Translations under genes and position numbers: made by a program
Assembly: GCF_037975245.1 (NCBI RefSeq)
Contig: NC_092579.1
Coordinates: forward strand, 13,684,678-13,748,677
Origin: Apostichopus japonicus
Taxonomy: Eukaryota; Echinodermata; Holothuroidea; Aspidochirotida; Stichopodidae
Direction of reading: 5' to 3'
Length of the DNA stretch: 64,000 bases
Notes under the pieces: generated by a model
What the model was told of the DNA's origin: nothing
The model's input: only the letters and a program-made list of their open reading frames with translations
Databases searched by the model: none
Shown: piece after piece, positions 30,421 to 41,800 of the stretch
Layout of the letters: every line of letters begins with the position of its first letter
How positions within the stretch are numbered: the first letter of the stretch is position 1

Positions 30421-30428
30421 TATATAAA
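30421..30428 (+). promoter_or_regulatory. Weak candidate TATA box
   Basis: TATATAAA in a locally CpG-rich stretch (30405-30620) unlike the surrounding AT-rich DNA. An ATG lies 113 bp downstream at 30541. Given how common TATATA is in this window, the CpG setting is the only reason to list it. Confidence 0.2.
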
Positions 30429-30540
30429 CCGAGCGAAAAATCCAACGGCAATTATAATATTCCCCACTGAATCAAACCGCCATTGCAACGGAAAGCGACA
30501 CCCTTTACATATTTTTGCCGTCTGTGTTGAAACGTGAAAT

Positions 30541-30639
30541 ATGTCACTAGGCGAAGTCGTAAATAACAGCGACTGGAGGACACTTCTATCGTACATCAAC
30601 TCCAAAAAGGCCGCCCTCGTCATCATAAAAAGAAAAAAT
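30541..30639 (+). CDS. Weak candidate first coding exon, unknown gene
   Basis: ATG followed by an open frame reading MSLGEVVNNSDWRTLLSYIN and then KKAALVIIKRKN, after which a possible donor GTGACG occurs. GC and CpG are higher than in the neighbourhood. No matching downstream exon was found. The opposite strand also has a long frame here (30063-30626), so this may be compositional chance. Confidence 0.18.
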
Positions 30640-32310
30640 GTGACGTATATATCACTGCATTATTATTTTTTTTTTTTTGGCGAAGCGTTGGAACACAAAT
30701 CAGAATATTTTGGAGACGTGTTTTAGTAAATGCCTCAAAAAAAGAACAATAAATACGGCAGGTGCCACTCGGTGGGTAAGGTGATAAGCCTTGCAGCGTA
30801 ATTTTTGCATTTTTCTCCCCCAATATTTTTTTGCCCCTATACAGAGCCGCCGATGATGGAGAGTGGTCGGTCATTCTATAGCAAGTCCCGCCGCATTCTT
30901 GCGGTCTGCTTGAGAGGGTGGGAAACCATCATCGATTTGGTTTTTATGAGTTAGAGTAAAATAGATAAAGTTCACCAACAAGTGGCAAGTACTGTCACCT
31001 AAGGCTATCATTCATGAGGCATAAATGGGGGTGAAAAACATTGTCGCATTTTGGAAATTACATAAGAGATATAAAAGAATAGAACACCTTGTTGAAGTAT
31101 CATGCGCAGACGACCTGACCTTCTTTATAAAAATGACTTTTGGCGCAAAATTAATTTTGAGATATGTTGCAGACCAATCATGCTGCAGGTTGTATGTTCT
31201 ATAACAGTTTTAATTTTAGAGAAAGAACTCTATAAACAGCTAAGTGTTCGTCAATGAAAGCGACTGAACTACATAGGCTAGTCTACTCTACAAACGATAA
31301 GGTCAGTTCCTCAGATGCTTTACAAAACTCGATGGGAAAACATAAGACTTTTATGGTTTAAAATGATGCATGTTTAACACTGTAAGACAAATTAGTCAAG
31401 AAAATCGGCGCTGAATGTCATCCAAAGATACTCTGTTGTTAACTTGAAATTAAAAGATCATATTTTGGTTGAATTATTAGAATTTATAAAACAATGGACT
31501 TACATTAATAACGAGGCTTCCATTGTATCATGAATAACTTCCGCAAATCCATTGTACAGATGTTAACGTTGTTTGACCCGGAATATTCTCATAATGTTTA
31601 TCACGGTACAGCTCTATTCATGCCATAATTATAGTAGGTTTCATTAATGCTTTCATTATGATTTCGATGTGTTACTCATCTGTTAGCAATAGTTAATACA
31701 AACCATTTATTTCAGAAATAAATTTACAAACGGATGTGATCCATGTAAGGAGTGAGAGTAAACTTAATCGATGGAGGGGGTGAGAGGGGAAAACGATGAA
31801 ACAAGGAAATGAAAATGGAAAACAAAGGAAGAAGCAAACACTGAGTTCATCAACGCATACTGTGATATGAAGGATTAATCATCTTGCCTAACACTTTTCT
31901 ACAACTTCCTAAAACGTTTAAGTATTTCCTCGACGGAACTGTTCCTCGAAAAGCAAAAACAATAGAGTAGATCTAGAGTAGGGTAGGCGGACAACGCGGC
32001 CTTCCGGAAACGGACAGTGCGGTATATAACACATTAATGCAGTACATTAATGAGTGTCATATATAGAAGCAATAACGTATCTCATGAGTGGTGCTGGAAT
32101 CATGTTAATTGCAGAAGAAGCTTGAATAATGGAAAAGGAAAGAAATTACTTAATGATACCAAAATTGATGAACAGCCTTGGTCAGCTTTATTTCACCACG
32201 AAGCGGAAAACTTGTGAACACAGAAAGCGGATAAACATTACATTTTCTGAAAGTATATAGGACTTTATACTGGTCTTGATTCTTAATTTTACATGTAGAA
32301 AGTCAATGTA
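30640..32310. other. No recognisable gene
   Basis: AT-rich noncoding DNA. A stretch at 30755-30800 resembles a tRNA D-arm region (GGTGGGTAAGGTGATAAGCC), perhaps the head of a SINE, with no clear B box behind it. Confidence 0.45.
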
Positions 32311-32313
32311 TTA

Positions 32314-32950
32314 AGGCGAGTCTACCGGAGGGGAATTTTTACCCGCCCACCATTAATTCGGATGCTGATGGTATGGCCGTTACCGGTGAACCGGAATAGA
32401 GTCTTACTTGAGTATTTTATCCGGGGGATGTTTTAATATAGTGTGTAGAATCTTGGGCGACTATAATTTGCAAATCGGAACAGGGGCGTCAATCCGAATT
32501 GAAAAGTGAGTGTGGAGGGGGGGGGGGGTTGAGATGGAAGGGGGGGGGACATAAATGACTGAGCATGGATAAAACTGAAGGAGTCCGCGAGCGTCTTTTT
32601 TAACAATAGTCACAACTGACAAGTGATTTGACCTAATTAAGAAAGACTAGAAATTCAGTTTATTAGGGCGTTCTACCGGAGGGGAATTTTTACCCGCCCA
32701 CCAATTATTCGGATTCTGATGGTATGATCGTTACCGGTGAACCGGTAAAGAATCTCACCAGAGTACTTATCCGGGGGATGTTTTAAGATAGTGTGTAGAA
32801 TCTTGGGCGACTATAATTTGCATATCAGAACAGGGGCGTCAATCCGAATTGAAAAGTGTGTGCATGTGTGTGGGATGGGAGGGGGAAGGGGGGGACATAA
32901 ATGACTGAACATGGATAGAACTGAAGGAGTCCGCAGCGCCTATTTTAACA
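32314..32950. repeat. Tandem pair of a 351-bp G/C-rich repeat
   Basis: Two copies in direct orientation (from about 32314 and about 32665). Both contain TCTACCGGAGGGGAATTTTT, ACCGGTGAACCGG, ATCCGGGGGATGTTTTAA, GTGTGTAGAATCTTGGGCGA and AGGGGCGTCAATCCGAATTG, then a G tract, then GGACATAAATGACTGA. Copies differ mainly by substitutions and G-tract length. Likely a dispersed element duplicated in tandem. Confidence 0.85.
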
Positions 32951-35900
32951 ATAGTCACATCCTGACAAGTATTATACCTAATTAAGAAAGTCTGATCTAT
33001 TTAACATCCGGGTGAAACTTGTAGGGACTTTATCATGTCTCATAAATTGAAATTTAAACCCAAAATGGGAACATACTTAAACTTTGCACACAAGAATAAA
33101 ATCATCTTGTTATACAGTTGTCTACAACATCCACACATATGGTATCATAAGTCCATTTCATAAACACTATTTGGGTATCTGGGTCATTCTTTTCATCGGA
33201 AACATAAAAACCTATAAATTAAAGATACCACAGGGTCCTAGCCTAGGTAGAATCCAGAGGGGGCAGTTGAGGTACCGCGCGAAACATTATGTATCGTTCT
33301 AAAGTTTGATGTGCCAGGGTCCTTTTTAAAGAAATTTTCAGTAGGTGCCCCATTTACTAAAAGGGACCATCATGGCACTACCAAGCGGAGCGCCACCATC
33401 GGTTGGCGCGTCGCGAAGAAAGAACATTTTTGCCCCAAATGCCTCCCAGATTACCGGAAATGGCACTTCCCAGGCCTTGTAAGTTGCATCTAAACATTCT
33501 TAATTTAAATATCTCATGTTTTAGAATTTAACACGTAGAAATTAGTAAAATTTTATTCGGTAAAATCACTTTGCAGGAGAAAATTAGGACTTTGCTTTAC
33601 TTTATAAGTTCTGCTTTATTCATTGTTTTACACAGGTAATTGAAGATATATAAGTACGCTAGGGCATTCTGATGGTAGCCGTAGCCTATATATGCTGAGG
33701 GGAAGCCATATGGGGAATTTAGGTGTAAAACAATTGTTAGGTTTGTGTTATCATGTTTGTTTTACATGCCAAAAAGTGACCTATATTGGAGGGGGGGGGG
33801 GGGGGACAAATGAGTTGTGTAGGAGACTGTGCCTCAATATTTTTAGTTAAAACATCGGGGCACTGATATAGGGGCTAACAATGAAACTGATAGGCCTTAA
33901 TAAAACATATAGACGTAATAAAAATATATATAGATCCGTAGTTTCATATTAGACTGATATACAGTTCACTTAGCTCTCTACGTTTATTGTTATTCTAACA
34001 AAACCAAAATAAACGCACGGTCATCGCATCCGCGATAGTGCATATACGTCATGAGCGGGTAAAATAAACCTCGTGTTCTCTTTGAACGTCATTCCTACAA
34101 TACGTGCCTATAATATTGAGGTTGCACACAACTGACTAATTAAATCAGAAGATATGATATGAACATTTCACTAAAACTAACTGAAATAGCGCATACTGCC
34201 CAGGCGTTCACATTATCGTACAGGCCTACTTTCATTTAGGAAGTGTAACTCTCACGGAGAGAGCTGCCCCCCCCCCCCCGCTTCGCCCTCCGCAGGCTAC
34301 GGCCCTGTACCTTAACTGGCATCTGTAAACTTAATCACAAGTTAAAATATTTTGTGAACATATGAGTATAACTACTAAACTAGAACTTGAGGTATGAGTG
34401 ACATAATTATAATTACAACATAACTAGCAGCTTAGCACCATATATGTATCTGTCTCAAAACTCCTATGAAATATGTAATTATCTCAAAAACACTTAAAAC
34501 ATATGATGAGTGGCATTGCCAACCAAACTGAATACACGAAATAATGTACATGTAGTGTTATATTGCCTGTTAGTGATAATACAACATTCTATAAAATATG
34601 GAAAATAATATACTACAAAGAAGATTAGCGAATGCTGCGGGCTTTCATTATCTGCTGGCTTAGCATATAGCCGCAGCGGTGTATTGGAGAGGTTCTTCAT
34701 TAAATTTCCGCTTTAAATGAAATCCGCAATTCTTTCCAACCCAGTCGAAAGTTCTATTTTTACTCGGGGGTTGAGTAGATGAGAATAAAACATTAATAAT
34801 TAATAATTACATAGCACATAGTTTGAGCTCCTTTTATGAGATACACGAGTCATTAAGAGCCTGATAAGCCAAGCGCCTACAAGAGTCAGTCTATAAACCT
34901 GGGGGTGGGGACACTTGATTTTGTGTCCCCCACCCATCAGAAATTGGGGGACGTGTCCCCCTGTACCCCCCCCCATGATCGACGCCCCTGTATCGGAGTC
35001 ACGGAACGGCTTATCACTGATCATTTCATACTATTGGTCCTGCTACTGGAAACCAAAAATTGTTTACAACTTTATCTCGCGTTCTTCCTGCCTAAGAAAC
35101 CGCTCAATTTGTCAATCATGTACAAAGGTACTTAAAGACACGGGGTTTCTGAATTTGTACACCTGTCTCATGGAGGGATGTATTCTGAAGGTTTCGGAAT
35201 AAGATGTATTGTTTGGCCGCAAACGACTATTTTTTTTTAATCCTTTTTATTTTCGGGGTGAACTCAAACTCAGGGGGAGCATTGTAATGGAATGTCATCT
35301 ACACCAATATGCTTTCATCCCACGGAATTGAGTAATTCGAATGACATTAGAAAATGCGAACCATGCATTTTTTGATTATTGCAGGCAAAATTAGTGAACC
35401 TGAGAATATTGCCGTTCCAACTCCACCACCACCAGGGAGGAGAGGTGTGTGGAGGGCTAAGAGGGGGGAAAGGAGAGGGTAAGGAAGGGAGAGAGAAAAA
35501 TTAAATGTTTATGTATCAGAAAGGTTGAAGGCCTGTTACTATCGACAATATATATCTTGCTCTGCTAAACGCTGAAGCAGCTAAAAGACAATATCACCTT
35601 CGAGAAGATACTTTCCAGTTTCTATAACAACTTTGTCATAACTACTTAAAATCCGGACATTTTTAAAGGATTTTGTAAATCCAAAAGGACGTTCAGTTAA
35701 GAAGAAAAAGAGGGAAAATTCACCGATTTTCCGGATGTGCGGCAACCCTTATACTTACAGGCTTTAGGAAAAGTCCCCACAATACGCATCTTTAACATCC
35801 GATTTCCCAGTAAAGGTTTCAAACTCTGAAAAGGGAAACGGAGTATTCCTTACATATGAAATCGTGTAAAGAGCGAGCGAGCGAGCGAGCGAGATAAACA

Positions 35901-36660
35901 TCTAATATAAAGCCCTAATATAAACCCGGAAAGTTTTCAGGACCTCAACCAAAACCCTACGATTTGAAATATACCCAGCCCTTCGATGCAGTAGATGAGA
36001 TTTCTTAATGAATCACTTAACCTAGAAACACGCCTTTGAATTTTATGAAGAAAGTACTTGTTCTTCAACAATATACAGATTCAAATCTCTTAACGGGAGT
36101 TGCAGAAACCAAGGTTTGGGGCCTTCCTTTACTGCTGATCGCTAAAACATTTACAACTACATATCCCTTTACACATTCGTTGGTCTTTATTAATGCCATG
36201 CAAAGTCACCTTGTTTTCAAGCCTTTTTTTTACTGTTTAGATTAACTGAAGGCAGAATTCAAGCTCCTGTGAAAACATACAGACACACCTGGCCTATGGC
36301 ACTTCCTAATGATTTTAGATAGTGACTTTATATACCGGAATAGGAGATTTCAGTATTGTCAGTTAATTACAACCTTTCGAAGCTAATAAAGTAATGAATT
36401 AAAGGAAAAGAGTCGCCAATTCAAGCACTAATGGTCCTGTGAGGTCAATTTTAGACTTGTTTCTAGTCTTTGCTCTTATATTTGACACAATAGGAAACAA
36501 ATCTTATCTCCCAATACAGACTGCCTTTTTTCTTAGCTGTTTGGAAGAATCTGTGATTGTTCATATAGTCAGAAGGGTTTGTCATAGACTGGTTGGTTTG
36601 TTACTGCTTTTTTATTTTTAATAGTCACCAAAAAAACGAACGAAGAGGAGAGTGGTGAAG
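32951..36660. other. No recognisable gene; repeat fragments
   Basis: Contains a G tract at 33789-33806, a C tract at 34267-34280 followed by CGCTTCGCCCTCCGCAGGCT, a GAGC microsatellite at 35873-35893, and a G-rich stretch at 35400-35490. An unnamed G/C-richer patch at 33220-33490 looks like a dispersed-repeat fragment. No exon is supported. Confidence 0.5.
34890..34992. repeat. G/C-rich dispersed-repeat fragment
   Basis: Purine/pyrimidine-biased sequence with GGGGTGGGGACACTTGA and its partial complement GTCCCCCACCC, then ATTGGGGGACGTGTCCCC, ending CATGATCGACGCCCCTG. The end read on the minus strand, CAGGGGCGTCGATC, resembles AGGGGCGTCAATCC in the 32.3-kb repeats, suggesting a related family. 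Confidence 0.4.
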
Positions 36661-38782
36661 TGTTACATAATTGTATTTTTTTCTTTTATTTTAAATACAT
36701 ATATTTTACATTTTGTTCACAAAATGAGCCAATATTTCAACAAATATAACTACTGTATAGATACATATACATCTCTGAACATATAGGCCTATGTACACAT
36801 GCAGTATCACTACTTCCAAATATCACCATGACAACATACAAACTTTGATATTGATACTTATAATATTAAATGAACTAATCTCCATCATCAAGGTGTTCTA
36901 TATATTGCAGTGTGCACACTCAGTTAATCTCATAAATTACAACATACACAAAATGGAATAATAGAGTTTCTGTTGTACCTCGACTACAAACGTGCAGCGT
37001 TGTTAGTCACTTAAATCCAAATTTCATAGTAAACAAGTCTCGAAGGCACAAGAAGGTGCTCCTGCGTTTCACTTAGTATCCATATATCATAGAAATATGA
37101 GTGCAGGCATTGGGTGGGGGTGGGGGTGAGGCAGGAGGGGGAAGGGGCTGAGCGGCCAGGGAGGGAAGTTTGTGGGAGGACAGGGCAAAGTAACTATATT
37201 CTTACTCAGAAATTTTGATTTGATTGATTTTTGTTTGGCAATATAACATTGCCAATACATAAATCACATTACCAATGAAATAAATTACCATCAAATTTTG
37301 CCCATACAAATAATATAACTGAAAATTTTGATTTACATACTATTACATCTAGGAATAAGGAGCAATCCACAATATGTAATGTTAAAGAGAGGTTATAATG
37401 TTCACATACAAAAATTAAACCACTACATTAATAACAACAATAACATGAAACATGATAAAAGCACATTGCACTTTGTGAATAAAAGTCACACTTTAGCATG
37501 TTTTAAGGTGTCTGAGGTACTCTGCCACATTAAAAGTATTCAATCCTTGATATACCATAAAAAAAAAAATGGTGTTTAAAATTCAATGCTACAATGATTT
37601 ATTAGTTTAAAACATATTAACCCCATGATTTAGTTTGACACCCAGATGTATAATTTATGCAGTTAATCAACCAATCGTAAATATTATAAACAGAAGTGGT
37701 AAGAGTTGTGAGGAAGCTCTTACCTTCTGTTAACAGATTTAATGAGAGTAATAAAGGTAAATACTTCTTCAAGGTGTCATTAGTCAAGGTAGAGAAAATA
37801 AATCAAATTGTCATTTCCTTTCATAATATTAAATATAGACACTGACTGATTTGCATAACAAAAGGGTTATAAAACTCAAAGAGTATTTTGTTCAAGGTGT
37901 AGTGATTTTGGTAATTCACAGATACTGGGTTATTTAACTGGATTAATGAACTTAAAATTATCGTATTTATTCAAGGTGGTACAGTGAAGAAAAGCTTACG
38001 AACCCAGAAGAAGAATATTTTGGAATTAAATATTTGTTTACGTCGACTAGCTTATAAGTAATTGTCAGCTGTCAAATCACAGTGAATAAACTCTTTGTGT
38101 GTAATAGTAGACCTTAACCAGGCAGTATCCTTTCAGGAGCAGATCTGTGAGCATTTTGAAGTTACATCTCTTGCAGTTTGCTTACAGGTAATGAAGACAT
38201 GAAAGAGATATACCATGCTGGATATTAACCAGCAGTGATTACCTCTGCTAAGTGACTATATAATTAGAAAAAAAGAATTTCTTATAAATTCTTTGGTTAT
38301 ATCTTGTACATTGCTAACTGAGTAACAGTCTACATAACAAAAAGGGGAAAAGATGACATTAAAAAAATTTTTCGAAAGTTTACCAAACCCACATTATCCT
38401 GTGTAAATATTCATAGAATTACTCCAACAGCACTTTAAATACCATAACAAAAGTTGTGACTACGGAATCAAAGTAAGCATTCATTATTATTCATATCAAA
38501 TTCTAATTTTTCATCTATCCTCACATTTATGAATTTTTTTCACAAATCTGGTAAATTTGTCCAATATTAGTACACAAATGGAATGCATGATAAAATCATT
38601 GTCCATGCAGTCATGTACAGACTTTTTAAACATTCCTCCTGGGAATATTGAATACTAACCTTAAATATCTTTGAATATGCTTATGACGATGATAGCTAGC
38701 ATACATTGGATGGTGTATGTCAGAGAACAGACTACAGATGTAACGATAACCGACTGACTACAGGACTAATGGGTCTTAATAA
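36661..38782 (-). other. Possible 3' UTR and downstream flank of the VWA3A-like gene
   Basis: No open frame of note. It lies just 3' of the stop codon and carries several AATAAA hexamers on the minus strand. A G-rich patch at 37110-37175 could form quadruplexes. How far the transcript extends is unknown. Confidence 0.35.
37966..37971 (-). promoter_or_regulatory. Possible polyadenylation signal of the VWA3A-like gene
   Basis: AATAAA on the minus strand about 0.8 kb downstream of the stop, the first exact hexamer I found after it. Others lie further on, near 37597 and 36684. Which one is used cannot be told from sequence alone. Confidence 0.25.
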
Positions 38783-38838
38783 TCAAGATTTACCGACAGA
38801 CACCGGCTGCGCTAGACATCTTGAATGCGTGACGGGAT
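38783..38838 (-). CDS. VWA3A: VWA3A-like terminal exon with stop codon
   Basis: Completes D960, then residues 961-977 (PVTHSRCLAQPVSVGKS) and a TGA stop at 38783-38785. The acceptor is TTCTTGCACAG. There is little conservation cue in these 17 residues, so this exon rests on the splice site, the matching phase, and the absence of a better continuation within the 1.7-kb intron. Confidence 0.65.
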
Positions 38839-41800
38839 CTGTGCAAGAAAAAATAAAAAGTTGACACCTTTTCAAAGATCTCTATGCAGAACAAGACAGC
38901 TGTAATATATAGATATATCTATAACAGAACAGCACAATAATGAGTGAGCTGAGAGACATTTGGCAGTATGTACTAAGGACAAACACATGAGTAGGTTGTT
39001 AGGGTGGCAAAAGTAGGTTGTACAACATGATCTATGGAATTAATGGGAAACATTTCTCACAAGCAGGCTTGGGGTAATCGTAATCAGTAATCGTAATCGA
39101 TTACAATCGATTACATTTTTTGAAGTAATCGTAATCGATTACTTTTGTGAAAATTACAAAGTAATCGTAATCGATTACAAGGGCAAAGTAATCGTAATCG
39201 TATTACATTTATGATTACAGTGAAATTTGAATGAGAAGGGCAAAATTAGTAGAAATGATTAAAACTAATTCTTACTATTGGCTTTTAGTGTGACCAAAGA
39301 AGTGTTCCTGCTTCTAGAATTCTCTAGCACAATAAACTTATACTAAGAAGTACTGGGGATTTGATCGCCATATTCAAGGATTTTTTATCACCTGAATTAT
39401 TCTGTTCAATGCTGCCTCTCAGCGTTCACAATCCTTTTGCATACACAACTGGTTGTCTGTTTAATTGTCTGTTTAAATTGTATTTTTTACTGGAATTATG
39501 GGTTACACATCTTAAACGTGTTAAGGCATAAATGTGTAATGCCTGGTAGGAATTGTAGATATACTTCCACAATTTTGTCCGTATATACTGTAAATGCCCT
39601 TCCTTTGCCCTATTTCATTTCCCGGCAGAGAGTTATATTAAACAGATATGCAGAGGATTGTGCAAGTAACCACAATGTAATCATGATTGTAATCACGATT
39701 ACATTACAATGTAATCGTAATCGATTACTTCAACTTTAGGCTGTAATCGTAATCGTAATCATACATTCTCAAGTAATCGTAATCGATTACATTCAGATGT
39801 AATCGCCCCAAGCCTGCTCACAAGTATCCATTAGTGACAAAAAAGAAAAAACAAAGTTGTTAGCTGGTAAGACTGGGTTTTTTTTGGGGGGGGGGGCTCC
39901 GACTGTTCGAGGGGCTTTCATAGTTTACACTCCTGATGCAGATTAACATCTTAAGTGAATGCATGGAATGGCTACAAATCAGCTGATGATGAAAAAAGTC
40001 AAGAAAAGTGAGAGTCAAGAAAGAGCAGAGATATATGACAGATCTTTCTCTTCCAGGATGCTCTATTATTATTCATCAAGTACTTTTTGTTTTTGTTTTT
40101 TGGCTACGTCATATCAGAGCTCTTACTTAAGTACCACAGAGATTTATTTTCAGATGATGATTGTAATGTATATAAGTTTGATCATCAGTTTCTTGATAAA
40201 AGATGCCAAGCAAAAATGCAAAATGAGCTGCTATTAAATCATCTAGGTTAGATTTGAGCAAAGCCTGTCCGCAAAGTTTTTGGCCCACCACCCAGAAGCT
40301 TGCATGAGGAGTAAGCTTTGACCCACTAGATCCCCTACCCCTCAGAACCTATCCTCAAAATAAATGAACGCTATCCTGTACCATGGACGTTGGCAAGCTA
40401 CAAACACATTTTCCAAAGTCTGGCAAAAGATCCCGCCACCCACAAGTAATTTTGGGCGAACCTATTTTGGGGTCGTGCCCCACTGTTTGTGGAATCGTGG
40501 CGTTTAACTTACCTTTCTCATGTGGTTTTGGAGTGTCTTGAAAGAGTTCTCTGAAAGACCTTGACTGAGCTAGATAATGCCTTGCCTTCTCAATTTCTGA
40601 AGTCAGTAGTAATAAATCATCGCTTTCAAAAGTCGGCAGAACTGGGAACTGAGGATCAAAAAAAAATATGAATACCTCATGATTTACATCGTTATTGATG
40701 TTAAATCATAAAATATGCACTGGACATGAGATGGATGCATCAATTCAACACCTCAGCTACACTGTAAACTGATGATCATACACAGATTCCCTCTCATACC
40801 TTTAACGTAACACAACAAGTACATAGTCCATGATATACTACATAAATCCTGAGTTAACTGGTGGTGGTTAACTTTGTCAAGTAGCTGTACTGACTGCAGT
40901 CAAATCAGTCATGTCAGTAACAGGTCACTATAGCAACTCATCTGATCCAACATATATTGGCATTATAAACTAATTTATGTCAATCATTATTTTGCTTTTA
41001 CAGTAATCATACCTACAAGAAGTGTTGAGATTTTGACTGGAATATTGCAAATGCTAAACGATTGTTATTTTCAACACAGATCCTATTATTCAGTAGCTGG
41101 TTGATTTTCAGCAAAAGTTTATCAAACTCAATGAAATTCTTAAGTTTTGAACACAATTTCTGACACAAAATCAGCAGAGCTTAAGACTGTTTTTCATATC
41201 AAATCTGCTCTGTAAAGAACCAAATCATAGACCTTTTTGCCAAAAAAATTTCAAGAAAAGATAAAAAAAAAAAAAAAAAATTAAACCATGTATTGAATAA
41301 CATGGATAGCAATGGTAAAGTACAAAGCAACTGACACCAGCGATTTATGAGTCCAAGTGTCTGAGACCTGCATGTATCATTCTACACGATTCTGAGTGGC
41401 AAGGAAAGTCAAGTGGTTGAGTGTTTGGAGGGCCACTCACTTGGGTAGTTGAAAAACAGCTACTAACATTCATAGTAATTTCAACGTGCTTCGATGTTCC
41501 TCTTGAACCGAAGAGTCCTTACACAATCTATTGTTAGTCGTCATCGACATCTGAATCGATGTAATTTCAATCTCCATTCAGATATTTCATTGACTAAATA
41601 TGAATCTATTTTTACGATAAATAGCTATGAATTTTATCTGCGAACTCGTATTCTAAATTTAAGGTGCCGTGTTTTAGAGCCAGACAGACATTGGATGATG
41701 AGGGTGAAGGAGGTATCATTGAAGTAATAAATCTTCCATCATCAGTGAATACTAAACCAATCAAGTCTGAAAGACTTTCTTGAGTCGGAGTCGACCTGCA

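Noticed and set aside
30063-30626. 187-codon minus-strand open frame, the longest in the window
   Set aside because: No recognisable domain, mixed composition, and no coherent splice or promoter context. Part of it overlaps a tRNA-like decayed repeat.
39437-39739. 100-codon frame inside the hAT-like element as a transposase
   Set aside because: Too short, no transposase motif, and it runs into the sub-terminal GTAATCG repeats.
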